From DASUPK01 sp963736305 (GTDB lineage Bacteria; Actinomycetota; Thermoleophilia; Solirubrobacterales; 70-9), in NCBI GenBank assembly GCA_963736305.1, contig CAVTOD010000004.1, positions 1 to 64,000 on the forward strand: a stretch of DNA of 64,000 bases. The letters run 5' to 3'. The notes below the pieces were generated by a model, which was not told the DNA's origin, did no database searches, and saw only the letters and a program-made list of their open reading frames with translations. This document shows, one piece after another, positions 12,535 through 18,693 of the stretch. Made by a program: the position numbers and the translations under genes. How positions within the stretch are numbered: position 1 is the stretch's first letter; every line of letters begins with the position of its first letter.

Positions 12535-13781
12535 GGCTCTTCAGGGAAAGGCATCAAGACCTCACGCCGTTCCGGCACACGCGAGCCCGGATCGACCTCC
12601 AGCACCCGCATCAGCGAGTCGGCGCCGGCGGCCGAGCGGGTCTGGCGGACGGCCTCGGAGATGCGCTTCCGCCGCTCCTCGTCGGGGGCAGACAGGGACA
12701 GCTGATCGCCGGTCTCGGGCCCCAGCGCCACCGCCTCCAGCCGCAGCGTCGCCGCCGGTGCCGGCAGGAGGGTGAGGTGGGGGATCAGGGCGTCGGCGAG
12801 CCGGGAACGGTCCGCGCTCGCTCGTCGCAGCGCGACCTGGCGTCGCCAGCCCCCGCCGGCGGCGAGCCGGGCGGAGAGGCGCAGCGTCCTCAGAGTCCTG
12901 CCCCGCCGCGCGCCGTGGGCGAGCAGGCGGGAGATCAGCAGCTCCAGCGCCCTCTCGAGCTGCTGTCCGGAGACGGCCTCGGGCAGCTCGAGCTCCACCG
13001 CGATCGCTTCGCGCACCGGTCGCGGGCGAAGCGGATCGTCCTCACCGCGCGCCAGCCGCCGCGCGCGCAGGCCAAGCCGTCCGAAGCGATCGGCGACCGC
13101 GTCTTGCGGCAGCCCCGCGAGCCGGCCGAGGGTGGAGATCCCGAGCCGCTCGAGCTCGTTGGGAAGGTCGTCGGCTTCGGTTGATTCGACGGCGGTTCTT
13201 GTGGCCGCCGTATATGCCAATCGCCCGCAGAGCAGGGAGACCGGCAGCGGCTCCAGGAACTCGCCCGCTCTCCCGTCCGGAACGATGCCCGCAGAGCTCG
13301 TTGCCGCCACGTAGGCACAGAAACGACCGGGACCGGCACCGAGGCGAACGCGGCCCAGCCGGCGCCTGACCTGCGCCAGCACCCCCTCGATCCCCCCCCA
13401 GAGCCGGCTCAGGCCACCCGCCTCGAAGAACGCCTCGCCGGCACGAGCGGACTCGACCTGAGCGCCGATCCCCTCCAGCCGCCGGAGCGCCTCCTCCCAG
13501 GAGCGCTCGGCGCGCTCGGGATCGGGCGGGACCAGAGCGAGCTCGGGACAGCGCGAGAGCGCCTCGCCCAGCCTCATCCCGGCTCGCAGCCCGAAGCGCT
13601 CGGCCGGCTCGGAGACCTCGCCGATCAGCTGCGCGGCGCCGGGCTCGGGAGCCAGAGCGGCCGGCAATTCGAGGGTGCTCCGAGCGGAGTGAGGAGCAAC
13701 CCGTTTCATGCTGGTCTCCCGGTTTCCGCTGGTGGCTGCGATCAGCCGGAATCGGGGGATCAGGGCGCATGCGACGGGCAT
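12531..13781 (-). CDS. imuB: ImuB, catalytically inactive Y-family polymerase homologue
   Basis: 416 residues. ImuB recruits DnaE2 to the beta clamp in SOS mutagenesis. The start is ATG 13781 because the family begins PVACALIPRFRL; the longer frame from 13817 crosses the promoter. The Y-family catalytic acids are absent: the first strand has LIPRF instead of the usual D-x-D/F motif, and the SIDE position reads SARAGEAFF. This agrees with ImuB being a non-catalytic hub. LALVPPDPERAERSW and the little-finger-like C-terminal half (RLAGLPQDAVADRFGRLG) follow. A LexA box abuts the start codon. No imuA/imuA' gene lies next to it. Confidence 0.9.
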   Translation of the reverse strand: MPVACALIPRFRLIAATSGNRETSMKRVAPHSARSTLELPAALAPEPGAAQLIGEVSEPAERFGLRAGMRLGEALSRCPELALVPPDPERAERSWEEALRRLEGIGAQVESARAGEAFFEAGGLSRLWGGIEGVLAQVRRRLGRVRLGAGPGRFCAYVAATSSAGIVPDGRAGEFLEPLPVSLLCGRLAYTAATRTAVESTEADDLPNELERLGISTLGRLAGLPQDAVADRFGRLGLRARRLARGEDDPLRPRPVREAIAVELELPEAVSGQQLERALELLISRLLAHGARRGRTLRTLRLSARLAAGGGWRRQVALRRASADRSRLADALIPHLTLLPAPAATLRLEAVALGPETGDQLSLSAPDEERRKRISEAVRQTRSAAGADSLMRVLEVDPGSRVPERREVLMPFPEEP

Positions 13782-13795
13782 CGAACGTATGTTCG
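13782..13795. promoter_or_regulatory. LexA (SOS) operator
   Basis: CGAACGTATGTTCG fits the Gram-positive SOS-box consensus (CGAACRNRYGTTYG) at every position and is directly adjacent to the imuB ATG (13779-13781). It covers the inferred -10 region, so LexA binding would block RNA polymerase. Confidence 0.9.
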
Positions 13796-13817
13796 TATAC
13801 CCGCACCGAAAGGTCAA
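13789..13817 (-). promoter_or_regulatory. Putative imuB promoter, leaderless
   Basis: On the minus strand TTGACC (13812-13817) is followed after 17 bp by GAACAT (13789-13794), and the ATG begins 7 nt later. If used, transcription would start at or next to the A of the start codon. There is no ribosome-binding site because the operator occupies that space. Confidence 0.5.
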
Positions 13818-13865
13818 GGAACTCGGCGACGCTTAAAGCGACACCTTGCGGGGAATCCGCTGATC

Positions 13866-14108
13866 ATGCTGATTGCGGCGATCATCGCCTTCTGCCTCGT
13901 CCTCCTGGTGCTCGCTTTCCTCGCGCCCCGCCTCTCGCGCTACTTCCAGCGAGGCGGGGACAAGCCGCTGCAAGTGGGTCAGAGGACGGCCGGGAACGCT
14001 CCCGGAAAGCTCGGCAAGTGGCTGCAGAAGCCGTTCTCGACGTCCCGCAAGGCCGTCAGCAAGAGCGGCTCCGAGGGCAGGCAGGGCCGAGCGAAGATGC
14101 CGTTCTGA
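13866..14108 (+). CDS. Small single-span membrane protein, 80 aa
   Basis: Family not recognised. One N-terminal membrane helix (residues 2-22, LIAAIIAFCLVLLVLAFLAP) is followed by a basic cytoplasmic tail rich in Lys, Arg and Ser. ATG 13866 is chosen because upstream in-frame codons would cross the divergent imuB control region, and GGGGAA lies about 9 nt before it. The stop overlaps the next start (ATGA). It lies divergent to the SOS operon but 70 bp from the LexA box, so LexA control is possible but unproven. Confidence 0.65.
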   Translation: MLIAAIIAFCLVLLVLAFLAPRLSRYFQRGGDKPLQVGQRTAGNAPGKLGKWLQKPFSTSRKAVSKSGSEGRQGRAKMPF

Positions 14109-14299
14109 TGCCCAAGCGCGAGCCGACCACCGAGGAGCTGCGCCGTTCCCAACAGGAGCGTGCGACCGAGGAGCACGAGGCGATTCCCCGCTCCCTCACG
14201 CCGGCCGAGGAGCGCCAGCATCGCCGGCGCGCCGCGAAGTCCGCCTATCTCGAGCGGAAGCTGGCCGAACGCGAGCGCTCGGAGCGTGGCGACGAGTAG
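14108..14299 (+). CDS. Small charged hypothetical protein, 63 aa
   Basis: Very rich in Glu, Arg and Lys (TTEELRRSQQERATEEHEA; LERKLAERERSERGDE), predicted to be helical. No family recognised. The start is coupled to the upstream stop by ATGA overlap and the stop is followed directly by the phosphoesterase gene, so the three probably form one unit. Similar charged small proteins are common in Actinobacteria and their role is unknown. Confidence 0.6.
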   Translation: MPKREPTTEELRRSQQERATEEHEAIPRSLTPAEERQHRRRAAKSAYLERKLAERERSERGDE

Positions 14300-14311
14300 A
14301 GGAGCCGGGCC

Positions 14312-14797
14312 GTCCGGCTCGCCCTGATCGCCGATACTCATCTGCCGCGGGGTGCCCGGCGACTGCCGGAACCTTGTCTGGAGGCGCTGCGCGCCGCGGA
14401 CCTGATCGTGCACGCCGGCGACTTCAGCGAGGCATCCGTGCTCGCCGAGCTCCGAGAGCTCGGGCCGGTCACCGCGGTGCACGGCAACGTGGACAGCGCG
14501 GAGCTGCGGCGCGAGCTGCCCGAATCGCTCTCACTGGACCTCGAGGGCGCGACGCTTGCGGTGATCCATGACGCCGGGCCGGCCAAGGGGCGCCTCGAGC
14601 GACTTCGTGCCCGTTTCCCGGATGCGGACGTCGTGCTCTTCGGCCACTCGCACATCCCGCTGCATGAGGAGCGCGACGGCTTTGCGATCTTCAACCCCGG
14701 CAGCCCGACCGAGCGGCGCCGATCTCCGAATCGATCGATGGGCGAGGCGACTGTGGAGAAGGGCAGGATCGAGCTCCGCCACCTCGCATTGCCATGA
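14312..14797 (+). CDS. YfcE/MJ0936-type metallophosphoesterase with a non-standard start
   Basis: The fold's metal motifs appear in order: ADTH (D-x-H), HAGDF (GD), HGNVD (GNxD) and GHSH near residue 110. These make it a calcineurin-like phosphodiesterase of the YfcE class; the physiological substrate is unknown. The frame is closed upstream by the TAG at 14297-14299. Between there and the GTG at 14408 there is no ATG, GTG or TTG, yet the DTH motif lies before 14408. The best-placed start is GTC 14312, 7 nt after AGAGGAG (14298-14304); CTG 14324 is another choice. A truncated non-functional product from 14408 cannot be excluded. Confidence 0.75.
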   Translation, partial: VRLALIADTHLPRGARRLPEPCLEALRAADLIVHAGDFSEASVLAELRELGPVTAVHGNVDSAELRRELPESLSLDLEGATLAVIHDAGPAKGRLERLRARFPDADVVLFGHSHIPLHEERDGFAIFNPGSPTERRRSPNRSMGEATVEKGRIELRHLALP

Positions 14798-14804
14798 TGG
14801 AGCG

Positions 14805-15287
14805 ATGACCGCACGAGCGATGGCCGCTGTCGTCGCCCTGAGCGTCCTGGCGCTCCAGGGCTGCGGTTCCTCCCCGGATCGGAGCACGGTCCCGGGCGGA
14901 GCGGACGCCGACGCGGTGCAGGTGATCAGGAGCTGGGCCGATGAGTTGCGCGCCGGGGATGTCTCGGCTGCCACCGACCGCTTTGCGATCCCCAGCGTCG
15001 TCCAGAACGGGACCGCGCCCCTGCGCCTCACCGAGCGCCGAGAGGTGGAGGCCTTCAACCAGTCGCTTCCCTGCGGAGCGAAGCTGACCGAGGCCACCTC
15101 GTCCGGGAAGTACACGATCGCCACCTTCGAGCTCACCGAGCGACCTGGGCCGGGTGAGTGCGGCAACGGCGTTGGGGAATTCGCGAAGACCGCCTTCGTC
15201 ATTCAAGACGGCCGGATCACCGAGTGGAGGCGCGTGGTCGATCGGGGGCCGGTGACCGAGCCGCAGAGCACCGCGCCGGTCATCTGA
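14805..15287 (+). CDS. Putative lipoprotein, nuclear-transport-factor-2-like
   Basis: 160 residues. A signal sequence with hydrophobic core (MAAVVALSVLALQGC) ends in a lipobox-like site with Cys20 as the probable lipidation site (Gln at -2 is unusual). The mature part (VQVIRSWADELRAGDVSAA, AFVIQDGRITEWRRV) looks like the alpha+beta fold of NTF2/SnoaL-like domains. That is a guess from the pattern. It probably sits on the outer face of the membrane. It converges on the next gene with an 8-bp overlap. Confidence 0.65.
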   Translation: MTARAMAAVVALSVLALQGCGSSPDRSTVPGGADADAVQVIRSWADELRAGDVSAATDRFAIPSVVQNGTAPLRLTERREVEAFNQSLPCGAKLTEATSSGKYTIATFELTERPGPGECGNGVGEFAKTAFVIQDGRITEWRRVVDRGPVTEPQSTAPVI

Positions 15288-16338
15288 GCCGCTCGATCAC
15301 CGCGTCCGTGAACTCGGTGGTGCCTGCGTGGCCCTTCAGGTCGGGGGTGCGGATCCCGGCCGCGGCCGTGTCCAGCACGGCCCCGTAGACGTCCCGCGAA
15401 GCCCGGTCGGCGTCCTCGACGCCGGCGACACCGGCGTAGTGGAGAACCGCGGCCGCGGCGAGGATCATCCCCATCGGGTTGGCGATGTCCTTGCCCTCCA
15501 GGGCGGGCGCCGTCCCGTGCGGAGCCTCGCTCATCGCGACCCGCACCTGAAGCTCGCCGTCGAGCGCGAGGAGCACCGACTCGGCGCCGGCGATCGATCC
15601 GAAGAGAGGCAGGACGAAGTCCGAGAGCAGGTCGCCGTCGCGGTTGAGGCTGGGGATCACCAGCGGCGCATCCGCGCGCCCCGTGAGCAACCCGGCGTAG
15701 GTGGCGTCGATCAGAAGCGGCTCGTAGGCGAGCTCGGGATGGCGCTCGGCCGCCGCGTCCATCTCCTCCTTCAGCATCCCTTCGTAGACCGGGCTCACGG
15801 TCCACTTCGGCCCTCCGTAGACGCGGCCATGGATCTCCTCGGCGGTCCGGAACGCGTACTCGGCCACCGCCCGGCAGTTGGAGCGATGGATCACCTCGGT
15901 GCGCTGAGCGACCTCGTCGCCGTTCTCGGGGCGGCGGGATTCCTCGGCGCCGTAGGCATCCTCAACGGCCATGCGGACCACCGAGATCGGGTGGTGGATG
16001 CCCGCTACCGGGACGACTCCCGGGATCCGGCGGCCCGTGCGGACGATCACCTTGCCGTCGATCGCCTCGCGGATCAGGCGGTTCGGGCTGCCGACGTCGT
16101 CGGCGCCCTCCGGGGTGATCGTCGCCGCCTTGATCCCGAAGCCCGCCTCCGCCATGGCCCGAGCGGCCTCGGTGCAGACTTCGTTTTTCGTCCGGCGCCG
16201 GTTCTCGAGGGAGAGGTCGAAGCGCTCGAGCTCGATCTGCAGACCGATCACGTCCGGGTCGATGACGCGCAGGGCCTGGTCCAGGAGCTCCTGCCCGGTC
16301 TGGTCGCCCTCCAGCACGACTATGCGCAGCCCGGCCAT
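15280..16338 (-). CDS. Divergent isocitrate/isopropylmalate-dehydrogenase family enzyme
   Basis: 352 residues of the beta-decarboxylating dehydrogenase fold: LEGDQTGQELLDQAL near the N-terminus, the SPNRLIREAIDGKVIVRTGR substrate-arginine region, the metal Asp in SLNRDGDLLSDF, and the cofactor motif EAPHGTAPALEGKDIANP. Several positions deviate, including the usual HKANI lysine segment, here GGPKWTVSPVYEGM, so the substrate cannot be called. The start at 16338 is supported by a TAGCCT box (16347-16352) 8 nt upstream; the frame could extend to 16359. It is divergent from a small zinc protein. Confidence 0.75.
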   Translation of the reverse strand: MAGLRIVVLEGDQTGQELLDQALRVIDPDVIGLQIELERFDLSLENRRRTKNEVCTEAARAMAEAGFGIKAATITPEGADDVGSPNRLIREAIDGKVIVRTGRRIPGVVPVAGIHHPISVVRMAVEDAYGAEESRRPENGDEVAQRTEVIHRSNCRAVAEYAFRTAEEIHGRVYGGPKWTVSPVYEGMLKEEMDAAAERHPELAYEPLLIDATYAGLLTGRADAPLVIPSLNRDGDLLSDFVLPLFGSIAGAESVLLALDGELQVRVAMSEAPHGTAPALEGKDIANPMGMILAAAAVLHYAGVAGVEDADRASRDVYGAVLDTAAAGIRTPDLKGHAGTTEFTDAVIERLR

Positions 16339-16346
16339 CGAGTGCG

Positions 16347-16352
16347 AGGCTA
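16347..16352 (-). promoter_or_regulatory. -10 box for a leaderless start
   Basis: TAGCCT on the minus strand ends 8 nt before the ATG at 16338, and no Shine-Dalgarno lies between. It is one of the recurring TANNNT boxes in this window. Confidence 0.45.
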
Positions 16353-16357
16353 CTGAC

Positions 16358-16690
16358 ATGGACCTGGAGCCCTGCACCTGGTGCGGAAACGAGGTGGAAC
16401 CCGGCGACGGCTTCCGCGCCTACGAGCCGACCGGGGAACGGCGCGCCGTATTCTGCCGCCTCGAGCATCTGATTCCCTGGTCGATCCAAGGTGCGCACTG
16501 GGACGCGGGCACGCTGACCGAGCCGCCGTCCCTGGACGAGGGAGTGACCCGCTGCTCACATTGCGAGGCCGAGCTCACCGACACCCATGTCCTGCTCGTC
16601 CGGCATCGCGGGGAGCACCGAGTGGCGGACGCGTTCTGCTCGGTCGACCACATGACCGCATGGGCGAAGGCAGGTGGACGCTGGCAATGA
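16358..16690 (+). CDS. Small protein with two zinc-finger-like Cys/His modules
   Basis: 110 residues. Two similar halves each carry C-x2-C followed by F-C-x3-H: CTWC with FCRLEH, and CSHC with FCSVDH. This spacing suggests two small treble-clef or knuckle zinc sites. The aromatic WSIQGAHW and MTAWAKAGGRW segments also look repeated, so the protein may be an internal duplication. No named family is recognised. Its ATG overlaps an alternative ATG of the divergent dehydrogenase gene, leaving no room for a long leader. Function unknown. Confidence 0.65.
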   Translation: MDLEPCTWCGNEVEPGDGFRAYEPTGERRAVFCRLEHLIPWSIQGAHWDAGTLTEPPSLDEGVTRCSHCEAELTDTHVLLVRHRGEHRVADAFCSVDHMTAWAKAGGRWQ

Positions 16691-16767
16691 ACTCGACTTT
16701 GCGGGAATCCGGAAACGGGCCCGATCAGCGGATCGCCGCAAAACGCGTGATTTGCGTTTCACCCCCA

Positions 16768-16795
16768 TTGACCTGGCTGTTGCAGGCGCTAGGGT
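16768..16795 (+). promoter_or_regulatory. Promoter of small-RNA unit 1 (TTGACC-16-TAGGGT)
   Basis: TTGACC (16768-16773) and TAGGGT (16790-16795) are 16 bp apart. The box context GGCG(C)TAGGGTGCTC is repeated at 17019. No plus-strand gene follows for 1.9 kb. Confidence 0.6.
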
Positions 16796-16801
16796 GCTCG
16801 C

Positions 16802-16880
16802 ACTTGAGCAAGACGGGTTGATCGAAAGGTCAATCAGGTCAGTTCAAACAGAGACGGCCCGGGAAACCGGGCCGTTTCGC
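16802..16880 (+). ncRNA. Candidate small RNA unit 1
   Basis: About 75 nt from the inferred start to the terminator-like stem. It contains the hairpin TTGATC-GAAA-GGTCAA and then ACGGCCCGG-GAAA-CCGGGCCGT (16854-16875) followed by TTCGCTT. Both loops are GNRA tetraloops. The start segment CACTTGAGCAAG resembles the start of unit 2 (CACTGGAACAAG). No ORF is credible. Behind it a further hairpin CCAACC/GGTTGG lies at 16905-16922. I do not recognise a known RNA family. Confidence 0.5.
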
Positions 16881-16996
16881 TTATCCGGGACGGTTGGCGG
16901 CTTTCCAACCCCCGGTGGTTGGTAACTCACCATGACCGGATCGGCCGGCCCCGCCTCCGTTTCCCGCAACTTGCGGGCACCTCCGTTCAAACCCAC

Positions 16997-17024
16997 TTGA
17001 CTTGCCTGGTGGGAGGCGTAGGGT
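16997..17024 (+). promoter_or_regulatory. Promoter of small-RNA unit 2 (TTGACT-16-TAGGGT)
   Basis: TTGACT (16997-17002) and TAGGGT (17019-17024) are again 16 bp apart, and the same TGCTC follows the -10 box. This duplicates the architecture at 16768-16795. Confidence 0.6.
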
Positions 17025-17030
17025 GCTCAT

Positions 17031-17090
17031 CACTGGAACAAGGGAAACCTTGTTCTTAGAGAAGGCCCGGGAAACCGGGCCTTCTCGCTA
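17031..17090 (+). ncRNA. Candidate small RNA unit 2
   Basis: About 55-60 nt. Hairpin GAACAAGG-GAAA-CCTTGTTC (17036-17055) is followed by AGAAGGCCCGG-GAAA-CCGGGCCTTCT (17060-17085) and a T-containing tail. The 18-nt core of the second stem is identical to that in unit 1. The second stem ends 3 bp before the stop codon of the convergent hydrolase gene, so it may also terminate that gene. Confidence 0.5.
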
Positions 17091-18113
17091 TTTCTGGGCC
17101 GTTTTCTTTCCGGCGGCCGGCTTCTTCGACGGGGACTTCTTGGCCGCCGGTTTCTTGGGAGCCGAGGGTGGCTGAGCGAACGCCAGGATCAGCGGCGCCA
17201 CCAGGTCGGGCTTCTCGACGTTCGGCGAATGGCCCGCGTCCGGGATCAGGTGCGTCTCGGCGCCCGGTACCTGCCGGTAACGCGCAATCGCGGCCTGCGC
17301 GTCGTAGATCTGATCCTCTGCACCGAAGATGACGAGGAGCGGAACGTGCGTCGCGGTGAGCCGCTGGTCGAGGGGCGCCTCGTCCACGAAGCTCTGCTCG
17401 GCGTCGGAGGTGTCCTTGTAGGCCGTGTAGGTCATCGCGCGAAGGTCGTCGACCGGCTGGTCGGGGTTGTCGAATCCGCTGGAGATGTCATATCCCGGGG
17501 CGAAGGCCATGTCGTACTGATTGCGGACGACCGACGTAGGAGCGACCTGAACGAGGCGGTCGACCGCCTGGCCGAACACCGGCCAGTAGCTCATGTGCTG
17601 GGTGAGGGACTCGTCCTCGAAGCCGTCCTCTGGCGCCTGGTCGATGATCACGACCTTGGAGGCCAGTTGCGGGCTCTGCTGCGCCAGCGCCGTCGCCACG
17701 CTTCCTCCGAGCGAGTGCCCGACGACGGTCGCGCCGATCACGTGGAGCTTCGCCAGCGCCTCGGCGACCGCGCTCGCCTGGTCGTCGATCGAGTATCCGG
17801 CGCCGGGCTTGTCCGAGCCGCCATGGCCCAGCAGGTCGACCCGGATGACGCGGTGGTCTGCGGCCAGCAGCGGCTCGAGGTGGTTCCACCAGTCCATCGA
17901 GCACGTGTAACAGTGGATCAGGACGATCGGGCTGCCCCGGGAGTTGCCCTGATCGAGTACCTGGAGCGTCCCGGACGAGGTGTCGACGAGCCGCGCTCCG
18001 TCGTCCCTGACGTGAGCGCTCTTCGTCGCGTTCGAGACCACGACCGCGTTCAGAAGCAGCAGGACGACGATCCCGCCGATCAGACCCAGCGTGATCTTGA
18101 GCCAGCGGCTCAC
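17088..18113 (-). CDS. Membrane-anchored alpha/beta hydrolase with Lys-rich tail
   Basis: 341 residues. An N-terminal membrane helix (about 5-25, ITLGLIGGIVVLLLLNAVVV) anchors an extracytoplasmic alpha/beta hydrolase. It has an oxyanion-region HCYT motif, the GHSLGGS nucleophile elbow, the acid in FGAEDQ and the catalytic His in PDAGHSPNVEKP. The last ~25 residues are a Pro-Ala-Lys repeat (KKPAAKKSPSKKPAAGKK) like histone-H1 tails, perhaps binding the cell wall. GTG 18113 overlaps the upstream stop (GTGA), giving a two-gene operon with the HD protein. The substrate is not predictable. Confidence 0.8.
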   Translation of the reverse strand: MSRWLKITLGLIGGIVVLLLLNAVVVSNATKSAHVRDDGARLVDTSSGTLQVLDQGNSRGSPIVLIHCYTCSMDWWNHLEPLLAADHRVIRVDLLGHGGSDKPGAGYSIDDQASAVAEALAKLHVIGATVVGHSLGGSVATALAQQSPQLASKVVIIDQAPEDGFEDESLTQHMSYWPVFGQAVDRLVQVAPTSVVRNQYDMAFAPGYDISSGFDNPDQPVDDLRAMTYTAYKDTSDAEQSFVDEAPLDQRLTATHVPLLVIFGAEDQIYDAQAAIARYRQVPGAETHLIPDAGHSPNVEKPDLVAPLILAFAQPPSAPKKPAAKKSPSKKPAAGKKTAQK

Positions 18114-18670
18114 AGGCCGAGCTCGTCCGAGCTTTCGGCGAGGGCCTCGATGATCAGTGCGATGTGCTCGTCCTGATCGACGCCGAGCTCCTCGATTCCC
18201 CGCTGCACCTCGTCGCGATTGACGGCGGCCGCGAACGACGGCTGCTTCAGCTTCTTCTTGACCGACTTCGGCTTCATGCCCTCGATGCCGGTGGGACGAA
18301 CAAGAGCGCAAGCGGCCACGAACCCGGAGAGCTCGTCCACGGCGTACAGCGTCTTCGCCATCCGAGTCTCCCGCAGCACGCCCATGAAGTCGGCGTGGCC
18401 GGCGACCGCGTCGATCACGTCCTGCGGATAGCCGCGGTCGGTGAGCTCCTTGATCGCGACGCGGGGGTGCCCCGTCTCGAGATCGGGATAGCGCTCGTAG
18501 TCGAGGTCGTGGACCAGGCCGGTGACGGCATAGGCCTCCTCGTCCTCATCCCACTTCCGGGCGTACGCGCGCATCGCCGCCTCGACTCCGAGCAGGTGTT
18601 TTCTGAGCGAATCGGAGTCGATCCACTCGGTGACGAGCTGCCATGCATCCTCTCTTGAGACGTCCGCCAT
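18110..18670 (-). CDS. HD-domain protein
   Basis: 186 residues. The metal-dependent phosphohydrolase signature appears as HLLGVEAAM, GLVHDLDYE (the HD pair) and AGHADF, with a conserved YAVDELSGF segment. HD proteins hydrolyse nucleotides or phosphate esters; the substrate here is unknown. It is first in an operon with the membrane hydrolase. Its TAGAGT box (18681-18686, minus strand) lies 10 nt before the ATG and overlaps the divergent murA box. Confidence 0.8.
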   Translation of the reverse strand: MADVSREDAWQLVTEWIDSDSLRKHLLGVEAAMRAYARKWDEDEEAYAVTGLVHDLDYERYPDLETGHPRVAIKELTDRGYPQDVIDAVAGHADFMGVLRETRMAKTLYAVDELSGFVAACALVRPTGIEGMKPKSVKKKLKQPSFAAAVNRDEVQRGIEELGVDQDEHIALIIEALAESSDELGL

Positions 18671-18679
18671 GCGGCTGGC

Positions 18680-18686
18680 TACTCTA
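18680..18686. promoter_or_regulatory. Overlapping divergent -10 boxes (murA and HD gene)
   Basis: TACTCT (18680-18685) reads toward murA with 8 nt to its ATG. The reverse complement TAGAGT (18681-18686) reads toward the HD gene with 10 nt to its ATG. Both genes lack a clear ribosome site. Confidence 0.45.
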
Positions 18687-18693
18687 GGCGCCC

